From: Amphimedon queenslandica | Lineage: Eukaryota > Porifera > Demospongiae > Haplosclerida > Niphatidae | NCBI RefSeq assembly: GCF_000090795.2 | Contig: NW_003546337.1 | Span: forward strand, 229,548-250,932 | DNA length: 21,385 nt | Direction: 5' to 3' | Part shown: piece after piece, positions 9,108-18,944 of the stretch | How positions within the stretch are numbered: position 1 is the first letter of the stretch | Layout: every line of letters begins with the position of its first letter | The notes under the pieces: generated by a model | What the model was told of the DNA's origin: nothing | Seen by the model: the letters and a program-made list of their open reading frames with translations, nothing else | Database searches by the model: none | Translations under genes and position numbers: made by a program

Positions 9108-12100
9108 TTAGGACGAAGAGTTTGCATCATGTAAGAACATCCCGTGTTTGTCTGTTGACTGTAGGAGGCCACATATGAAACCTGCATCAACCTGCAGACA
9201 GAAGAGGCGATAGGTATTTGGTACATTATCATTTGTGGTCAATGACATCGCCATGAGATCAACACACTCACCGTAAGCAAATAATTACAAGGAGATGGCT
9301 CCTCTAGTGATATTGAGACTTGATTGCGGGAGCCAGACTTCTTGCTGGCACACCTAAAATCAAAACAAAACAAGCCCGAGATTTTAATCAATAGAACTAC
9401 GACGTGATGCAGGAATGAGATAATCACAATCATCATGCGGGCATGAGCTAGTGGTCAGTTTGAGCCACCCACTTTATACTCGAGGCCAATTTTAGCACAC
9501 AACATAACCATAACTGTAAGTCTATTGGATTTATATGGAGTAGAGGCTAATGATGAAGGTCTTACTAGATCAATAAGCTTATCAAGTGCAGCCATTTAAG
9601 TCAATGACAACAACTATGATACTATGCACTCTGTATACCGGATAGAAATGGTACAAATTGAGCTCTACACTTGGAAAAATATAATTCTGCTTTATAAAGA
9701 CATACCAATACAAATATGTACATGTACATGTACTTATTTCATCTTCTTACTATAATAATAATAACAATAATAATAATAATAATTCACCATCTCACCAATT
9801 CTACTTTATAAAGGCATACCAATACATACATGTACATGTGATGCACTTATTACTTCATCTTCTTACTACCAGAATAACTATCCATCTCACCAATTCTACT
9901 TTATATGTATGTGTATATATGTACATGTACATTTACTTATTTCATCATGTTACAATAATAATATCTATAATAATAATTCTCTATCTCACCAACTCTACTT
10001 TATAAAGACATGTCCACATACATGTACATGTACTTATGTAATATATTCCTTTTTTCCAATCTCACCTGAACTTCACTCTAGCTTGTCTTGGCTGACCAGT
10101 GAGGTCACACACGTCCCCGCTCACATAAAGATGAGTGACGTGACTATCATTAATTAATGATTACTCATAAGATAACACCCAAAACCCCCCACCCACCCTC
10201 ATACCAATCACCCACTCATTAAGTATAATTACTTTGCCGACTGCTTCCCTTTTCCCATCTTTGAGAACCACTGGCGGTGAGCCTCTTCACTCCATGTACC
10301 AAGAGTAATGGTCTGTCTAATGATACCACCTTCCTACACAAATAATGAAACTGAAACTGCTAATCATCGTGATCTCTATACTATTATTATCATCATCATT
10401 ATTATTATTATGTTACTTTGTGGAATTGTCTCACGTAACCTTTAAAGCATAACTCATACTGCCACCATGAGCTGAAGCTCTGTAGAGAGAGACAGAGAGA
10501 CAGAGAGAGAAAGAGAGAGGAGAGAGAGAGGGAGGGAGAGAATTACAGAGAAAAGACGAAGGGATAGTTGAAGGGTGTGGCAGCCAGAGGCTAATTAATC
10601 CTAATTCCAATGAACTGGTCTAGGCTTCGTAAAAATACAATATCTCCTTACATATGGACGGATGGATACAATACATGTACATGAAGGTAAGTGTATGTGT
10701 AGTGAAGAGTGTAATTGATTGTTTTCTAAACACAATGACAATAATTGCTTTTAACTGAGAACGCTCAGCCAAAGAGGTGAGCGTTACACACACACAGCAC
10801 AAAGCACAAGTACACATACAGTGTACATAACAGAGTCATGATTGCTCCAATAATGCGCCTACCCCTAATATGCAGGTGGATCCACTTAGAAAGTTGGCAA
10901 CGAAAGTGCTGTCTAGCGGTAGCTGGCTTCTATCAAACTGACTGTCACTGTTGATGGCACCTGCACCTTGGGCAGGAGACATGTCTGTATTTGACTAGAA
11001 TAAGAGAGAGAGAGGGGGGGGGGAGAGGGAGGGAGAGGAAGAGAGGGTGAAAGATGAACAAGAGACGTGAACACAAGATTTACCTGTGGTCTAAACAATG
11101 AAGGAGTATCTTTACTAAATGATATATCTTTCATTGAGGACTCGTGTTGAACTAAACGTAACGGCTTACTAAAACAAAAATAACAAAAACTAATTCAATT
11201 TAAATGATATACATAGCCATTTTATTCCATTAGTAACAAGCCTAATGCAGCTGGTTCATACAAGTGTATTGCGCCTACAAGTCTTCATTAATGTTAATCA
11301 GCGGCTGGGAGAGCACCTCTACTTAACCTCTAGTGTACACATCATTACTGTACCCGTACCTTACCTGGGTGAGTCTTTGACCGGAAGACATTGTATGGAA
11401 TGAACTGGTTCATCTTTCACCCTATGAAGGAGAGAGAGGGGGAGGGAGAGAGAGAGGAGATACGGATTATAAGCATGACTAAAATTCATTAGATAAAATG
11501 AAACACGATTGATGATGCTGGCTTCCTTTAGATTTACATATACCATAGTTATTGGTCACTATTAGACATATGGGCAGGGGCCGGTACAGCCTGTCTGGAG
11601 GTGAGTATCAGTAATGTAATACCTGAGTCCCTTGATATCTGCCCTCAGCTTCACCTCAAGCAGATATCTCAGTCCTCAGGTATTACATTACTTATACCCA
11701 CACACACCTCCAGACAGGCTGGACTGTATCTATAGTACATGTACATGCATTAATGAAAGACTATAGAATATTTCATTTACACATACTCTGTGTATACCTG
11801 TAAGCTTTATTCTTGCACAATGATTTAGTGGCAATGACAGCTTCATATTGACAAGTACTGGTTTCCTTTACCATCACAAGCTACAAGAGAAAGAGGAGGA
11901 GGAAGAGAGAGAGAGAAAAGGAAGGAAGGAATTTTAAAAGGGGAAGTTGGGGGAGATAAAGAAAGAGGAAGAGCTTTAATTTACAATCTTTTCATTATAA
12001 AACAACTCCTCAGTATTGTGGCTGTGTTAACAAATGTCTGAGTGAGTGATTCCTAACTAGTTTAATTTATAGACTAGATTTGGCGGTCAATCTTTCTCAC

Positions 12101-13991
12101 AGACACCTGCTTCTACTGCTTCCACATTATACATCAATTACATGTACATTATAAAGTTAAATACATTATACATGTACATGTACATGCATTATCAGAGATT
12201 ATTTCATGTGTACATATTAGCTGTAGATCTTACTGATGAAGCTGTCCTGTGCTCCGGGTCACAGATTATCATCACTTTAGTAGTCCTGCCCATGTCATCT
12301 TTAATGTCACAAGGAGAACCATCAGATAAAGATACCTATACATGTACATGTACATATACATTATACCAAAACACATACATGTACATGTACATGGCAATTA
12401 ATAGTAGATAATGTCATTCCAATTGTCCATTTATACGTCAGGTACCTCATAATAAGGATAATCAATGTTGAGGTAGGGCCAGGTGGGCGGAGGGTTGGGA
12501 GGAGCTGCTGCTTCTAATTTATTGAATTTACCTAAATTATACTCCACTACCTGTGAATGGATACATTATGTGAACCATCATTAGGAGTATGTACATATAA
12601 TGACTATTAGGGGTATAAGTACATGTACATTATGTGAATCAGGAATGTGTGTGCATTATGTGAGCCATCATTAGGGTATGTACATATGGTATGTGAATTA
12701 ATGATGATTAGGGGTATGAGTACATACATGTATATGTGAATCAGGAATGTGTGTGCATTATGTGAACCATCATTAGGAGTATGGTTAAAGGTTAAGATAC
12801 TTTAAGTTCTTCCTGGTTCCTTTCTTCATGAAACTGGCGGAGCTGCTTACCATAACACATCTCATAGGACCAATAGCCATCAACCTGTACAGGTACAATT
12901 GTAATAATAATAAATAATATAACAATAATGATCACTGTTAGATCTAGAGGGAGTTTAGGAGACTTGTGGTTTCTCATATTTAGCCTATGGTCTCCTTAAG
13001 TCTTCTATTTGTAGTTAGACTGGTCTCCTAAGCCTCCATTCCTAGATCTACCAGTGACGATAGTCTCTCTCCTTACCAAGATCACACAGTCATCAGAGAG
13101 GAGGATCGGCTCTAGCAATACGTGAGGGAGTAGGGCATCACTGCTAATTTCATTTTCCTATACACACAATTATAAATAATTGAATATATAACAATAATAG
13201 TAAATTTAAAAGGTTTTTAATTAATACATATACATGTATGTACATACTAGCACTTGTGGGCATTTATGAGACATTAATATTGTCAGTTAGAATGTACATT
13301 ATGTGTATCTAATGTAATGTACTGTACCTCTTTATCTGATAGTAATTGAGTAGGTATTGTACACTTGTACTGCTCATTGTCAAAAGTAGTCAATAGCTGA
13401 AGAGAGAGAGAGAGGGGGGAAGAGAGAGAGAGGGGGGGAAAAGAGAGAGAGAGATCGAGATTATGTGAGAGCGGAAACAGAAAGAAGTGTATGATTATAT
13501 GATAATTTACAAATCTCACAAATGATATGGTGCATGTAAACGTAAACAAAAACCAACAAGAAACTACAAGTGGCTAAATAGAAGCCAGTACGGTTACCCC
13601 AATATTGTGGTGAAACGATACCATACAGCAGAGACAGGCCGACTTTAAATTAAAACCAATTTTAATATACCTCAATACACTCAAGTATATAATAATAATG
13701 TACTGGACCATTACCTCAACATGGAGGTGTACCTACCTCCTGTCCACTAGCTGAGGCTTCATCTTCCTCCAATAACTTCTTTTCTGAGAAATCATTATTA
13801 CATCCTGGCCATGTCACCTAATGATAATAATAATAAATATACCAGGATAGGAGTAAAGGAGCAAAAATGAGCTCAATTACTTCGAATTTGATGGAGTCAT
13901 CAAAAGGATTGTAATCTGATCCACCGGTAAAGGGACTCCATTGAAGCAGGAATAAACTTATGAAGAAATAATGGACAAGTCTGGAAACCAT
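9108..13991 (-). CDS. ERLEC1: ERLEC1 / XTP3-B endoplasmic reticulum lectin, two MRH domains
   Basis: This ER-lumen lectin reads trimmed mannose glycans on misfolded proteins and delivers them to the HRD1-SEL1L ERAD ligase. Exons: 13991-13881, 13817-13737, 13396-13328, 13157-13077, 12884-12801, 12550-12446, 12335-12234, 11880-11798, 11421-11365, 11168-11084, 10994-10863, 10479-10417, 10333-10233, 10143-10066, 9353-9272, 9191-9108. They total 1398 nt (465 aa), close to the human length of about 480. A signal peptide opens MVSRLVHYFFISLFLLQW. MRH1 (about 75-250) contains YKCTIPTQ, GYWSYEMCYGKQLRQFHEE, DGSPCDI and TCQYEAVIA. MRH2 (about 320-450) contains FLSGSTC, WWQYELCFKGYVRQFH, GTWSEE, GDVCDLTGQPRQARVKF and PSPCNYLLTVDAGFICGLL. 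Both domains keep the W-x-Y-E-x-C and R-Q-F-H sugar-site signatures. OS-9 is excluded because it has only one MRH domain. Confidence 0.94.
9683..10060. repeat. Minisatellite, four diverged ~100-bp units, in ERLEC1 intron
   Basis: CTACTTTATA-type unit starts recur at about 9687, 9801, 9896 and 9995 (spacings 114, 95 and 99 bp). Each unit runs: CTACTTTATAAAGACATACC, a TACATGTACATGTA palindrome, CTTATT(A)CTTCATCTTCTTAC, AATAATAAT of variable length, then CATCTCACCAAT. The array fills about half of the ERLEC1 intron 9354-10065 and ends at the donor side of exon 10143-10066. Confidence 0.85.
10381..10412. repeat. TTA/ATC microsatellite in ERLEC1 intron
   Basis: (ATT)n/(ATC)n run within the 83-bp intron between ERLEC1 exons 10479-10417 and 10333-10233. 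Confidence 0.75.
10486..10541. repeat. GA/GACA microsatellite at ERLEC1 acceptor 10479
   Basis: A GAGACAGAGAGA-type run. In the transcript it reads as CT/TGTC and runs straight into the acceptor CTACAG of exon 10479-10417. Confidence 0.8.
11587..11721. mobile_element. Complete palindromic MITE-like element, family B
   Basis: The outer arms are CAGCCTGTCTGGAGGTG (11587) and CACCTCCAGACAGGCTG (ending 11721). Inner arms GTAATGTAATACCTGAG and CTCAGGTATTACATTAC enclose further pairing of GATATCTGCC/GCAGATATC, so almost all 135 bp form one long hairpin. It has no ORF. It lies in the ERLEC1 intron 11422-11797. A truncated inverted copy is at 3153-3240. Confidence 0.85.
12142..12393. repeat. Cluster of TACATGTA palindromes around ERLEC1 exon 7
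   Basis: TACATGTACATGTACAT-like tracts occur near 12141, 12169-12186, 12339-12354 and 12377-12392, on both sides of exon 12335-12234. The motif is its own reverse complement. It recurs throughout the introns of the window (for example 3121-3144, 4242-4256, 9717-9733, 10018-10033, 11739). Confidence 0.75.
12568..12784. repeat. Minisatellite, ~90-102-bp units, in ERLEC1 intron
   Basis: The unit starts ATGTGAACCATCATTAGG recur at 12568, 12658 and 12760. The full units (90 and 102 bp) each contain ATTAGGGGTAT, TACATGTA and GTGAATCAGGAATGTGTGTG; the third is only about 25 bp. The array almost fills the intron 12551-12800 and ends 17 bp from exon 12884-12801. Confidence 0.85.
12929..13064. mobile_element. 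MITE-like repeat, family C, complete copy
   Basis: The terminal inverted repeats are ATCACTGTTAGATCTAG (12931) and CTAGATCTACCAGTGACGAT (ending about 13061). The interior has repeated AGGAGAC/GTCTCC motifs and no ORF. It lies in the ERLEC1 intron 12885-13076 and matches the truncated copy at 2641-2789 in reverse orientation. Confidence 0.75.
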
Positions 13992-14010
13992 TTAATTATT
14001 GCTACTCTAA

Positions 14011-14031
14011 ATAACGCCCATTGGGCATTAT
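14011..14031. promoter_or_regulatory. Palindrome just upstream of the ERLEC1 start codon
   Basis: ATAACGCCCA and TGGGCATTAT are 9/10 complementary arms around one base, 20-40 bp before the ERLEC1 ATG. The minus strand includes a CCAAT box (14020-14024). It could be a dyad protein-binding site or a 5' UTR hairpin; this is inference. Confidence 0.45.
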
Positions 14032-14042
14032 AGTATGCCACT

Positions 14043-14048
14043 CACGTG
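14043..14048. promoter_or_regulatory. CACGTG E-box in the ERLEC1 promoter region
   Basis: A perfect CACGTG lies 52 bp upstream of the ERLEC1 ATG, within the 201-bp gap that separates ERLEC1 from the NPM stop. The motif is short, so a chance match is possible. Confidence 0.35.
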
Positions 14049-14192
14049 CAGAAACTTGCCAGAAAGATTATAATTTCAATTTCATTAAATTCATTTGTAA
14101 TTGATTCAAAATAATTCAAAAACTATCAACATTATTGTTGCTTTCACTATAATACACAATTAACTGTAGAATCAGTCAATTACAATTTTAAA

Positions 14193-17100
14193 TCATTTCT
14201 TATTTTGCTGGACATACTCCCAAAGTTGCTTTCTCATCTACAAAATAAAGGGACAGATGTCACTTTGGATAACCCACTGAATGATAAACTGTACCTCAGG
14301 GTCTGTTACTTTGTAGGTATGAGTTAAGAAATTATTGAATTTCTCTAACTTCTTTGGCGTTGGTGTGGTGCCAGACTACATGAAAGAAAAGTTGCATAAT
14401 CCTTTTAAATAATGTAATAAAAGGTCCGGTTTCTTATCACTAAAGAGGAGTGTGTGTATACACATCACATTAACCTCCTTACCACAAGTTTCTTCTTAAT
14501 GAGATCAATGTTCATTGGACCCTGCAAAGTACAAAGATTTGATCTCACAATCATAATAATAATAATAATAATATTAATAATAATAATAATAATATTAATA
14601 ATAATAACAATCATAATAATAATATCATTATTCGTTGGTCTTACTTTGTTAGGCGTCTGACTCTTAGGTGGCTTTTGCTGAAAGTACAAACAAAACAAAA
14701 AGAGAAAAGATAAAGAAATCATCAAAGGAGGAGCAAGAGGACAGAGTGACAAACCATACAATCATCAGCACAAACCATTCCCACAAAGCACATGCTTCAT
14801 GAGCTGACTAGCACTACAATACAGTACATGGCATTTGGAGCAACTTTAAAAATTCATAAAAAATCCAAACTTGATTCGAATCAGCTCAAACTTTCTACAT
14901 CACATGAGAACATGTATATGTATCAGGAAATATTATAAAAATGAAGAATTTTCTCTTAGTGATTTTTGACGAAATCAGGCCAAAGTCCCTGTACTATAGT
15001 ACAGGGACTTTGACCAGATTTTGGAGCAAATTTAAAAATTCGTAAAAAAATCCAATTTTGATTGGAGTCAGCTCAAACTTAAAACACAACATAAGAACAT
15101 GTATATGTATCAGAAAAAAATTATAAAATGGAAGAATTCTCTCCTTTTCATTTTTGGCAAAATTGACTTACAGATGATAACGGAGTCTTGCCAGCTGGCT
15201 TGCTGTTCTTGGTAGGCTGAGGAGTTTGACTCATGTTCTTGTTTCCTTTTGGTTTCTCTTTTTTACCAGCAGCAGGAGCAGGTGGTGCCTTCTTGTTTCC
15301 TGGCTGAGGTTTCTTTCCCTGAAAACAAAAATACGCACACATACATGTACATTTTAAAATATCAAAGCAAGACAGCTTCACATGTTGAAGTTTGAGGATC
15401 ATCCATTACCTTTTTAGTTGGTTGAACTTTGACTTCCTCCTCCTCCTCACTATCCTTCAGGTCATCATCACTGTCTCCCTCATCATCACTATCCAGCTCA
15501 TCTTCATCACTGCCTCCTTCAATATCATCATCACCGTCCTCACCCTCTAGATCCTATCAAGGCACAGTTACACCATTATATGTATATAAATATATAATGT
15601 ATATAAATATATACATTATATAAATATATACATTATATGTATGTCAAATGCCAATAAAACACTTACACTATCACCACTGTCACCATCAATAGCATTATCT
15701 ACAAAAAACCAAAAAACCAAAATTATTAAATTATTGATGGACATACAATTATACAGAAATTTGAACAAACAGCTGCTTCTATGTACATGTATATACAGAC
15801 CAAAGGATCACCTCATTATGTATTAAAATCAACACAGTATGGTATGTCAGTGTGTTAACAGCAGTATGATATTTTAATAATCACTGGTGATCAGTACAAT
15901 AGAAATAACCAACACACACACACAATTTGAAATAAACTAATAATAAAGAACAGTCTAAGATATGTACATGGACACATTGAATTACCTTTATTGTCTTTAC
16001 TGTCCATTAATGAATCATCATTCTGATCTTCTTCATCTTCTGCTTTTGGAGCCTAAAAATGAAAGAGATATGGAATTAAGAAAAAGAGAGAAATAATGAA
16101 AAAAGGTATTCAAATTAAAACTCTAATATACTTTGGGTTTCTTTTTTGAAGGCTCATCGTCTGCTGGTCGTTTCTATAAAATATATTAAGTATCAGTTCA
16201 GGTTCAGCTGTTAAACTTTTAAAATCTTACAAGAGCAGATGGCTTTGAAGACTTAGTGGGAACTAGAACAGGGGGTAGACTTTCTAGAAAAAATAAACAA
16301 TAAAAATTAAAATAATAGTCTATAGCAGAAAAATTTTGAAAACTTATTTTTGTGAATGCACAAAAGAGCAAAAATTTTAATTAGTAAATAATGACATTTA
16401 TGCATTACTCTAGTAAAATAATCAGCATAACATAGTTATTTTGCAAAATTATTCATGCTATATATGGTAATAATAATGATGTAGTTCATAATTTTAGTTT
16501 AGACTAGACTGGGTCGTCATGCTATTAGTCTAAGTGGAGACAGAACTAATGGTTTAATGTAGCAGCATTAGGAAGATGAGCATATCAATGGATAATATTA
16601 ATGATCAGCTCATGGCAAAATTATGCTGCAATTTTAAAACACAGAATCAAAAAATATGAAGTACCTTTTGATGCTTCTTGCTCTTCTTCATCATCACTAT
16701 CATCACTATCATCTTCATAATCGGACATAGACATTTCTAAATAAAGAGCACCTCAAGTGACGTCAATTAAATGTCAGTTTTACCTGTAGTCATTGCACCT
16801 GTAAGATGTACCGGACCAGATCCTAATTCAAAAAATTAAGAGAATACATTATAAAATTTAAAAAAAATAAAAAAAAATAAAGTGAGTAACCTTTTATAAG
16901 TTCAAATTTAGCTGGAGGTTGTATCGATAAACTTAATGAAACCTTTTAAAATTAAATAAATAAATAAAAAAGTCAGCAACAAGTGAACGAACTTGCTCCA
17001 CTCCGTCAAGTCTTAAAGAAGCTATGACAAATCTTTCTTCTTCGTCATCTTCGTTTTCTACCGTCACAGCAATGATGTTCCGCTCTTTAGGATTCATATT

Positions 17101-17366
17101 GTCAGCATAACCAAGACATGCCTAAAATTAAAAAAATGACTCATTACTCAGCTGCATTTATAATTCCCTAACCCCGCGTAGTTGTATGGTAGTTTCCAGT
17201 CCTTCTTCTTCTTCTTCCTCCTCGAATTCGAATACTTTGTTTTTAGATGACAGGGTCTTTCCTAATAAGAAAAGGTTTGTTAAGAATCCTAAAACTCTTA
17301 GAATTTACCCCAAAATGTCTCCATCTTTGCTGTATCCATATTTCCCATGGAGTCGTCCATCATCAT
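14193..17366 (-). CDS. NPM1: Nucleophosmin / nucleoplasmin-family histone chaperone with NPM1-type C-terminus
   Basis: This is a nucleolar histone chaperone and ribosome-biogenesis factor. Exons: 17366-17309, 17261-17173, 17121-16993, 16942-16891, 16822-16784, 16736-16665, 16283-16231, 16173-16132, 16052-15986, 15698-15667, 15553-15410, 15318-15172, 14677-14645, 14521-14483, 14375-14295, 14237-14193. They total 1122 nt (373 aa; human NPM1 is 294). The pentamer-forming core (about 13-120) contains TFWGKTLSSKNKVFEF, RNIIAVTVEN and GSGPVHLTGAM. Acidic tracts follow at about 123-146 and 180-255. A bipartite nuclear localisation signal, KRPADDEPSKKKPK (165-178), fills one exon. A Lys/Pro-rich linker (256-319) precedes the C-terminal bundle: GPMNIDLIKKKLV, KKLEKFNNFLTH, TDPEMRKQLWEYVQQNKK. 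This tail is NPM1-specific; nucleoplasmins NPM2 and NPM3 lack it. One of the two human C-terminal tryptophans is kept (LWEY against LWQW). The start is the first of three consecutive ATGs. Confidence 0.93.
14550..14629. repeat. AAT microsatellite in NPM intron
   Basis: (AAT)n with CAT and ATTAAT interruptions, about 75 bp, in the intron between NPM exons 14677-14645 and 14521-14483. Confidence 0.85.
14833..15162. mobile_element. Family A MITE dimer in NPM intron
   Basis: Two head-to-tail units with the same core as 3254-3611 meet at a perfect CCCTGTACTATAGTACAGGG (14987-15006). The right unit loses its terminal repeat at about 15162, only 10 bp before the donor of exon 15318-15172, so the element end abuts the splice site. 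The left end is degraded. Confidence 0.85.
15586..15640. repeat. ATAAATATATA-type tandem repeat in NPM intron
   Basis: Repeats of about 20 bp (TATAAATATATAATGTA) lie in the intron between exons 15698-15667 and 15553-15410. Confidence 0.7.
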
Positions 17367-17499
17367 CTTCTGCTCAGGCTCCTCGTGTTGCTACACTTTC
17401 CACCTCGTGGCATAATCTTCTGCACATGCGTAGTATAACTTACCGCCAAGAGGTGTGGTCAATGACACACACTAACATATCCGGAAAGTATACGAAAAA

Positions 17500-17505
17500 C
17501 ACGTG
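17500..17505. promoter_or_regulatory. CACGTG E-box in the NPM promoter region
   Basis: A perfect CACGTG lies 134 bp upstream of the NPM ATG. Human NPM1 is a known MYC/MAX target and MYC/MAX binds this sequence; a shared control is only a suggestion. A TTGGCGG motif on the minus strand near 17441-17447 resembles an E2F site. Confidence 0.35.
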
Positions 17506-17539
17506 GTACTACAATTTTTTATTATTGGTGCAAAATAAT

Positions 17540-17545
17540 TTTATT
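17540..17545 (-). terminator. Candidate polyadenylation signal (AATAAA) of the AIFM3-like gene
   Basis: AATAAA on the minus strand, in GAGCAATAAAATTATTTTG, 95 bp downstream of the stop codon. A second AATAAA-like match lies about 22 bp further on, near 17517-17522. Confidence 0.5.
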
Positions 17546-17640
17546 GCTCCATGTATCATATAATTAATAATACAAATTAATCCTATAGTGTTTAAAATTA
17601 ACAGCAGTCTTTAAAAAGTCAAGATCTAATCAAATAATAT

Positions 17641-18907
17641 CTACAAATGAGTTTGAAGATCAGGGTTGTCTCTGAAAGAGAGAGAGAGAAAGAGAATGTT
17701 AATATCATTCAAGACTTTGTACATGAACATGATGGTCTACCTGAGCTGAGAGCCTGTGGGCATCTTCCCTTGATACATTAGCTCAGCACTGGTTGATACC
17801 ACAGGGTCCATGGCAAGGCTGCACACTGCCATCACTTTATCATCTCTATTTATTTTAAATAAATAATAATTCTTTTTATTATTACAATCTCTAACTAACT
17901 TTACAAAATAAGCAGCAAACTTAAGCTCTTCAGGATTGCCATTGTATATAATCTCATCCCAAGACAAAGCAAAACCTAAAAAACAGAATAAAAATATAAT
18001 TAATAACAGTAGCCTCTTTATAATGGACACTTTGGTAGTGTCTCTGTTATACAGAGGTGTCCTTTATGTGGAGGTTATTTTATACAGTAAGGAATGTAAT
18101 TGGTACACTAGGTGCTGTCCGTTAAATGGAGGTGTACGCTATAGAGAATGTCCATTAAGAGAGGCTATACTGTAGTTTTATTTTCAACTAACCGCAATAG
18201 CGAAGGCTCTTTCCAAAGAGGACAGTCCAGAAGTATGGTATACTATTAAAGGATTCTTCTTTTCCTGCCATGTTCCTGCCAGCAATGTGTCCATGGTTGT
18301 GAGCTATCTGCCAGTGACCAATGGAGACAGAGTCCTGGATCAGAGGAAGAGGGAACTTTGCTATATCACCAGCTGCATAGACACCATCAGTGACCTTCAT
18401 GTACTGAAAGAGAAGATACAATACACATTATATTGTCTGGTGTGATGTGTCTGTGTGTGTTAGTGCAAAAAAAGAGAAAGAGAGAGAGAAAGAGAATTAT
18501 AGTGGCCTGGAGATTTGAAGAGGTCAGTAATGAACTCCAGTAGAGATGATAAAGCTCCCAGCCTGATAGAGTATTCATACAATGGTGACAGTGCCCAGAG
18601 AGAGAGAGCGTGTGTGTGTGATTATTTATTATTATTAATGGAATAAATGGTTTTGGAGGGAGAGGAGGGATACAGCAGCTGCAGGACGTACCTCATCAAC
18701 CACAACCTCTCCTCTGTTGGTGAGAGGGATATCTGAGTCTTTGAGATAATCAGTAGCAGGCATTACACCTGTAAAATAAATAAATAAATAAATAAATAAA
18801 TTTGTTGTTTGTTGTTGTTTGTTGTTTACTGACCTACTCCAGCGACAACAATATCAGCAGGAATGGTTTCATCAGAAGGAAGAGTAACACCTGTAACCTG
18901 AAGAATG

Positions 18908-18944
<37 letters not shown>

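Larger units (their letters stand above)
17367..17640. other. Intergenic region: AIFM3 3' UTR and NPM promoter
   Basis: This 274-bp gap must terminate the AIFM3-like transcript and start the NPM one, both on the minus strand. It contains a polyadenylation hexamer candidate (17540-17545) and a CACGTG E-box (17500-17505) nearer to NPM. No TATA box is seen. Confidence 0.6.

Noticed and set aside
14011-14048. Canonical ER-stress response element before ERLEC1
   Set aside because: A CCAAT box is present but no CCACG at the required 9-bp spacing on either strand.
14465-14761. Open minus frame of 98 codons in NPM
   Set aside because: Only two short parts (QKPPKSQTPNK and GPMNIDLIKKKLV) are NPM exons; the rest is the AAT repeat in the intron read through.
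15429-15623. Open + frame rich in serine and proline
   Set aside because: It is the antisense of the acidic NPM exon 15553-15410 (GAT/GAG codons read backwards).
17186-17563. Open + frame of 125 codons
   Set aside because: It is antisense to two NPM exons and the promoter gap, and the conserved protein signal is on the minus strand.
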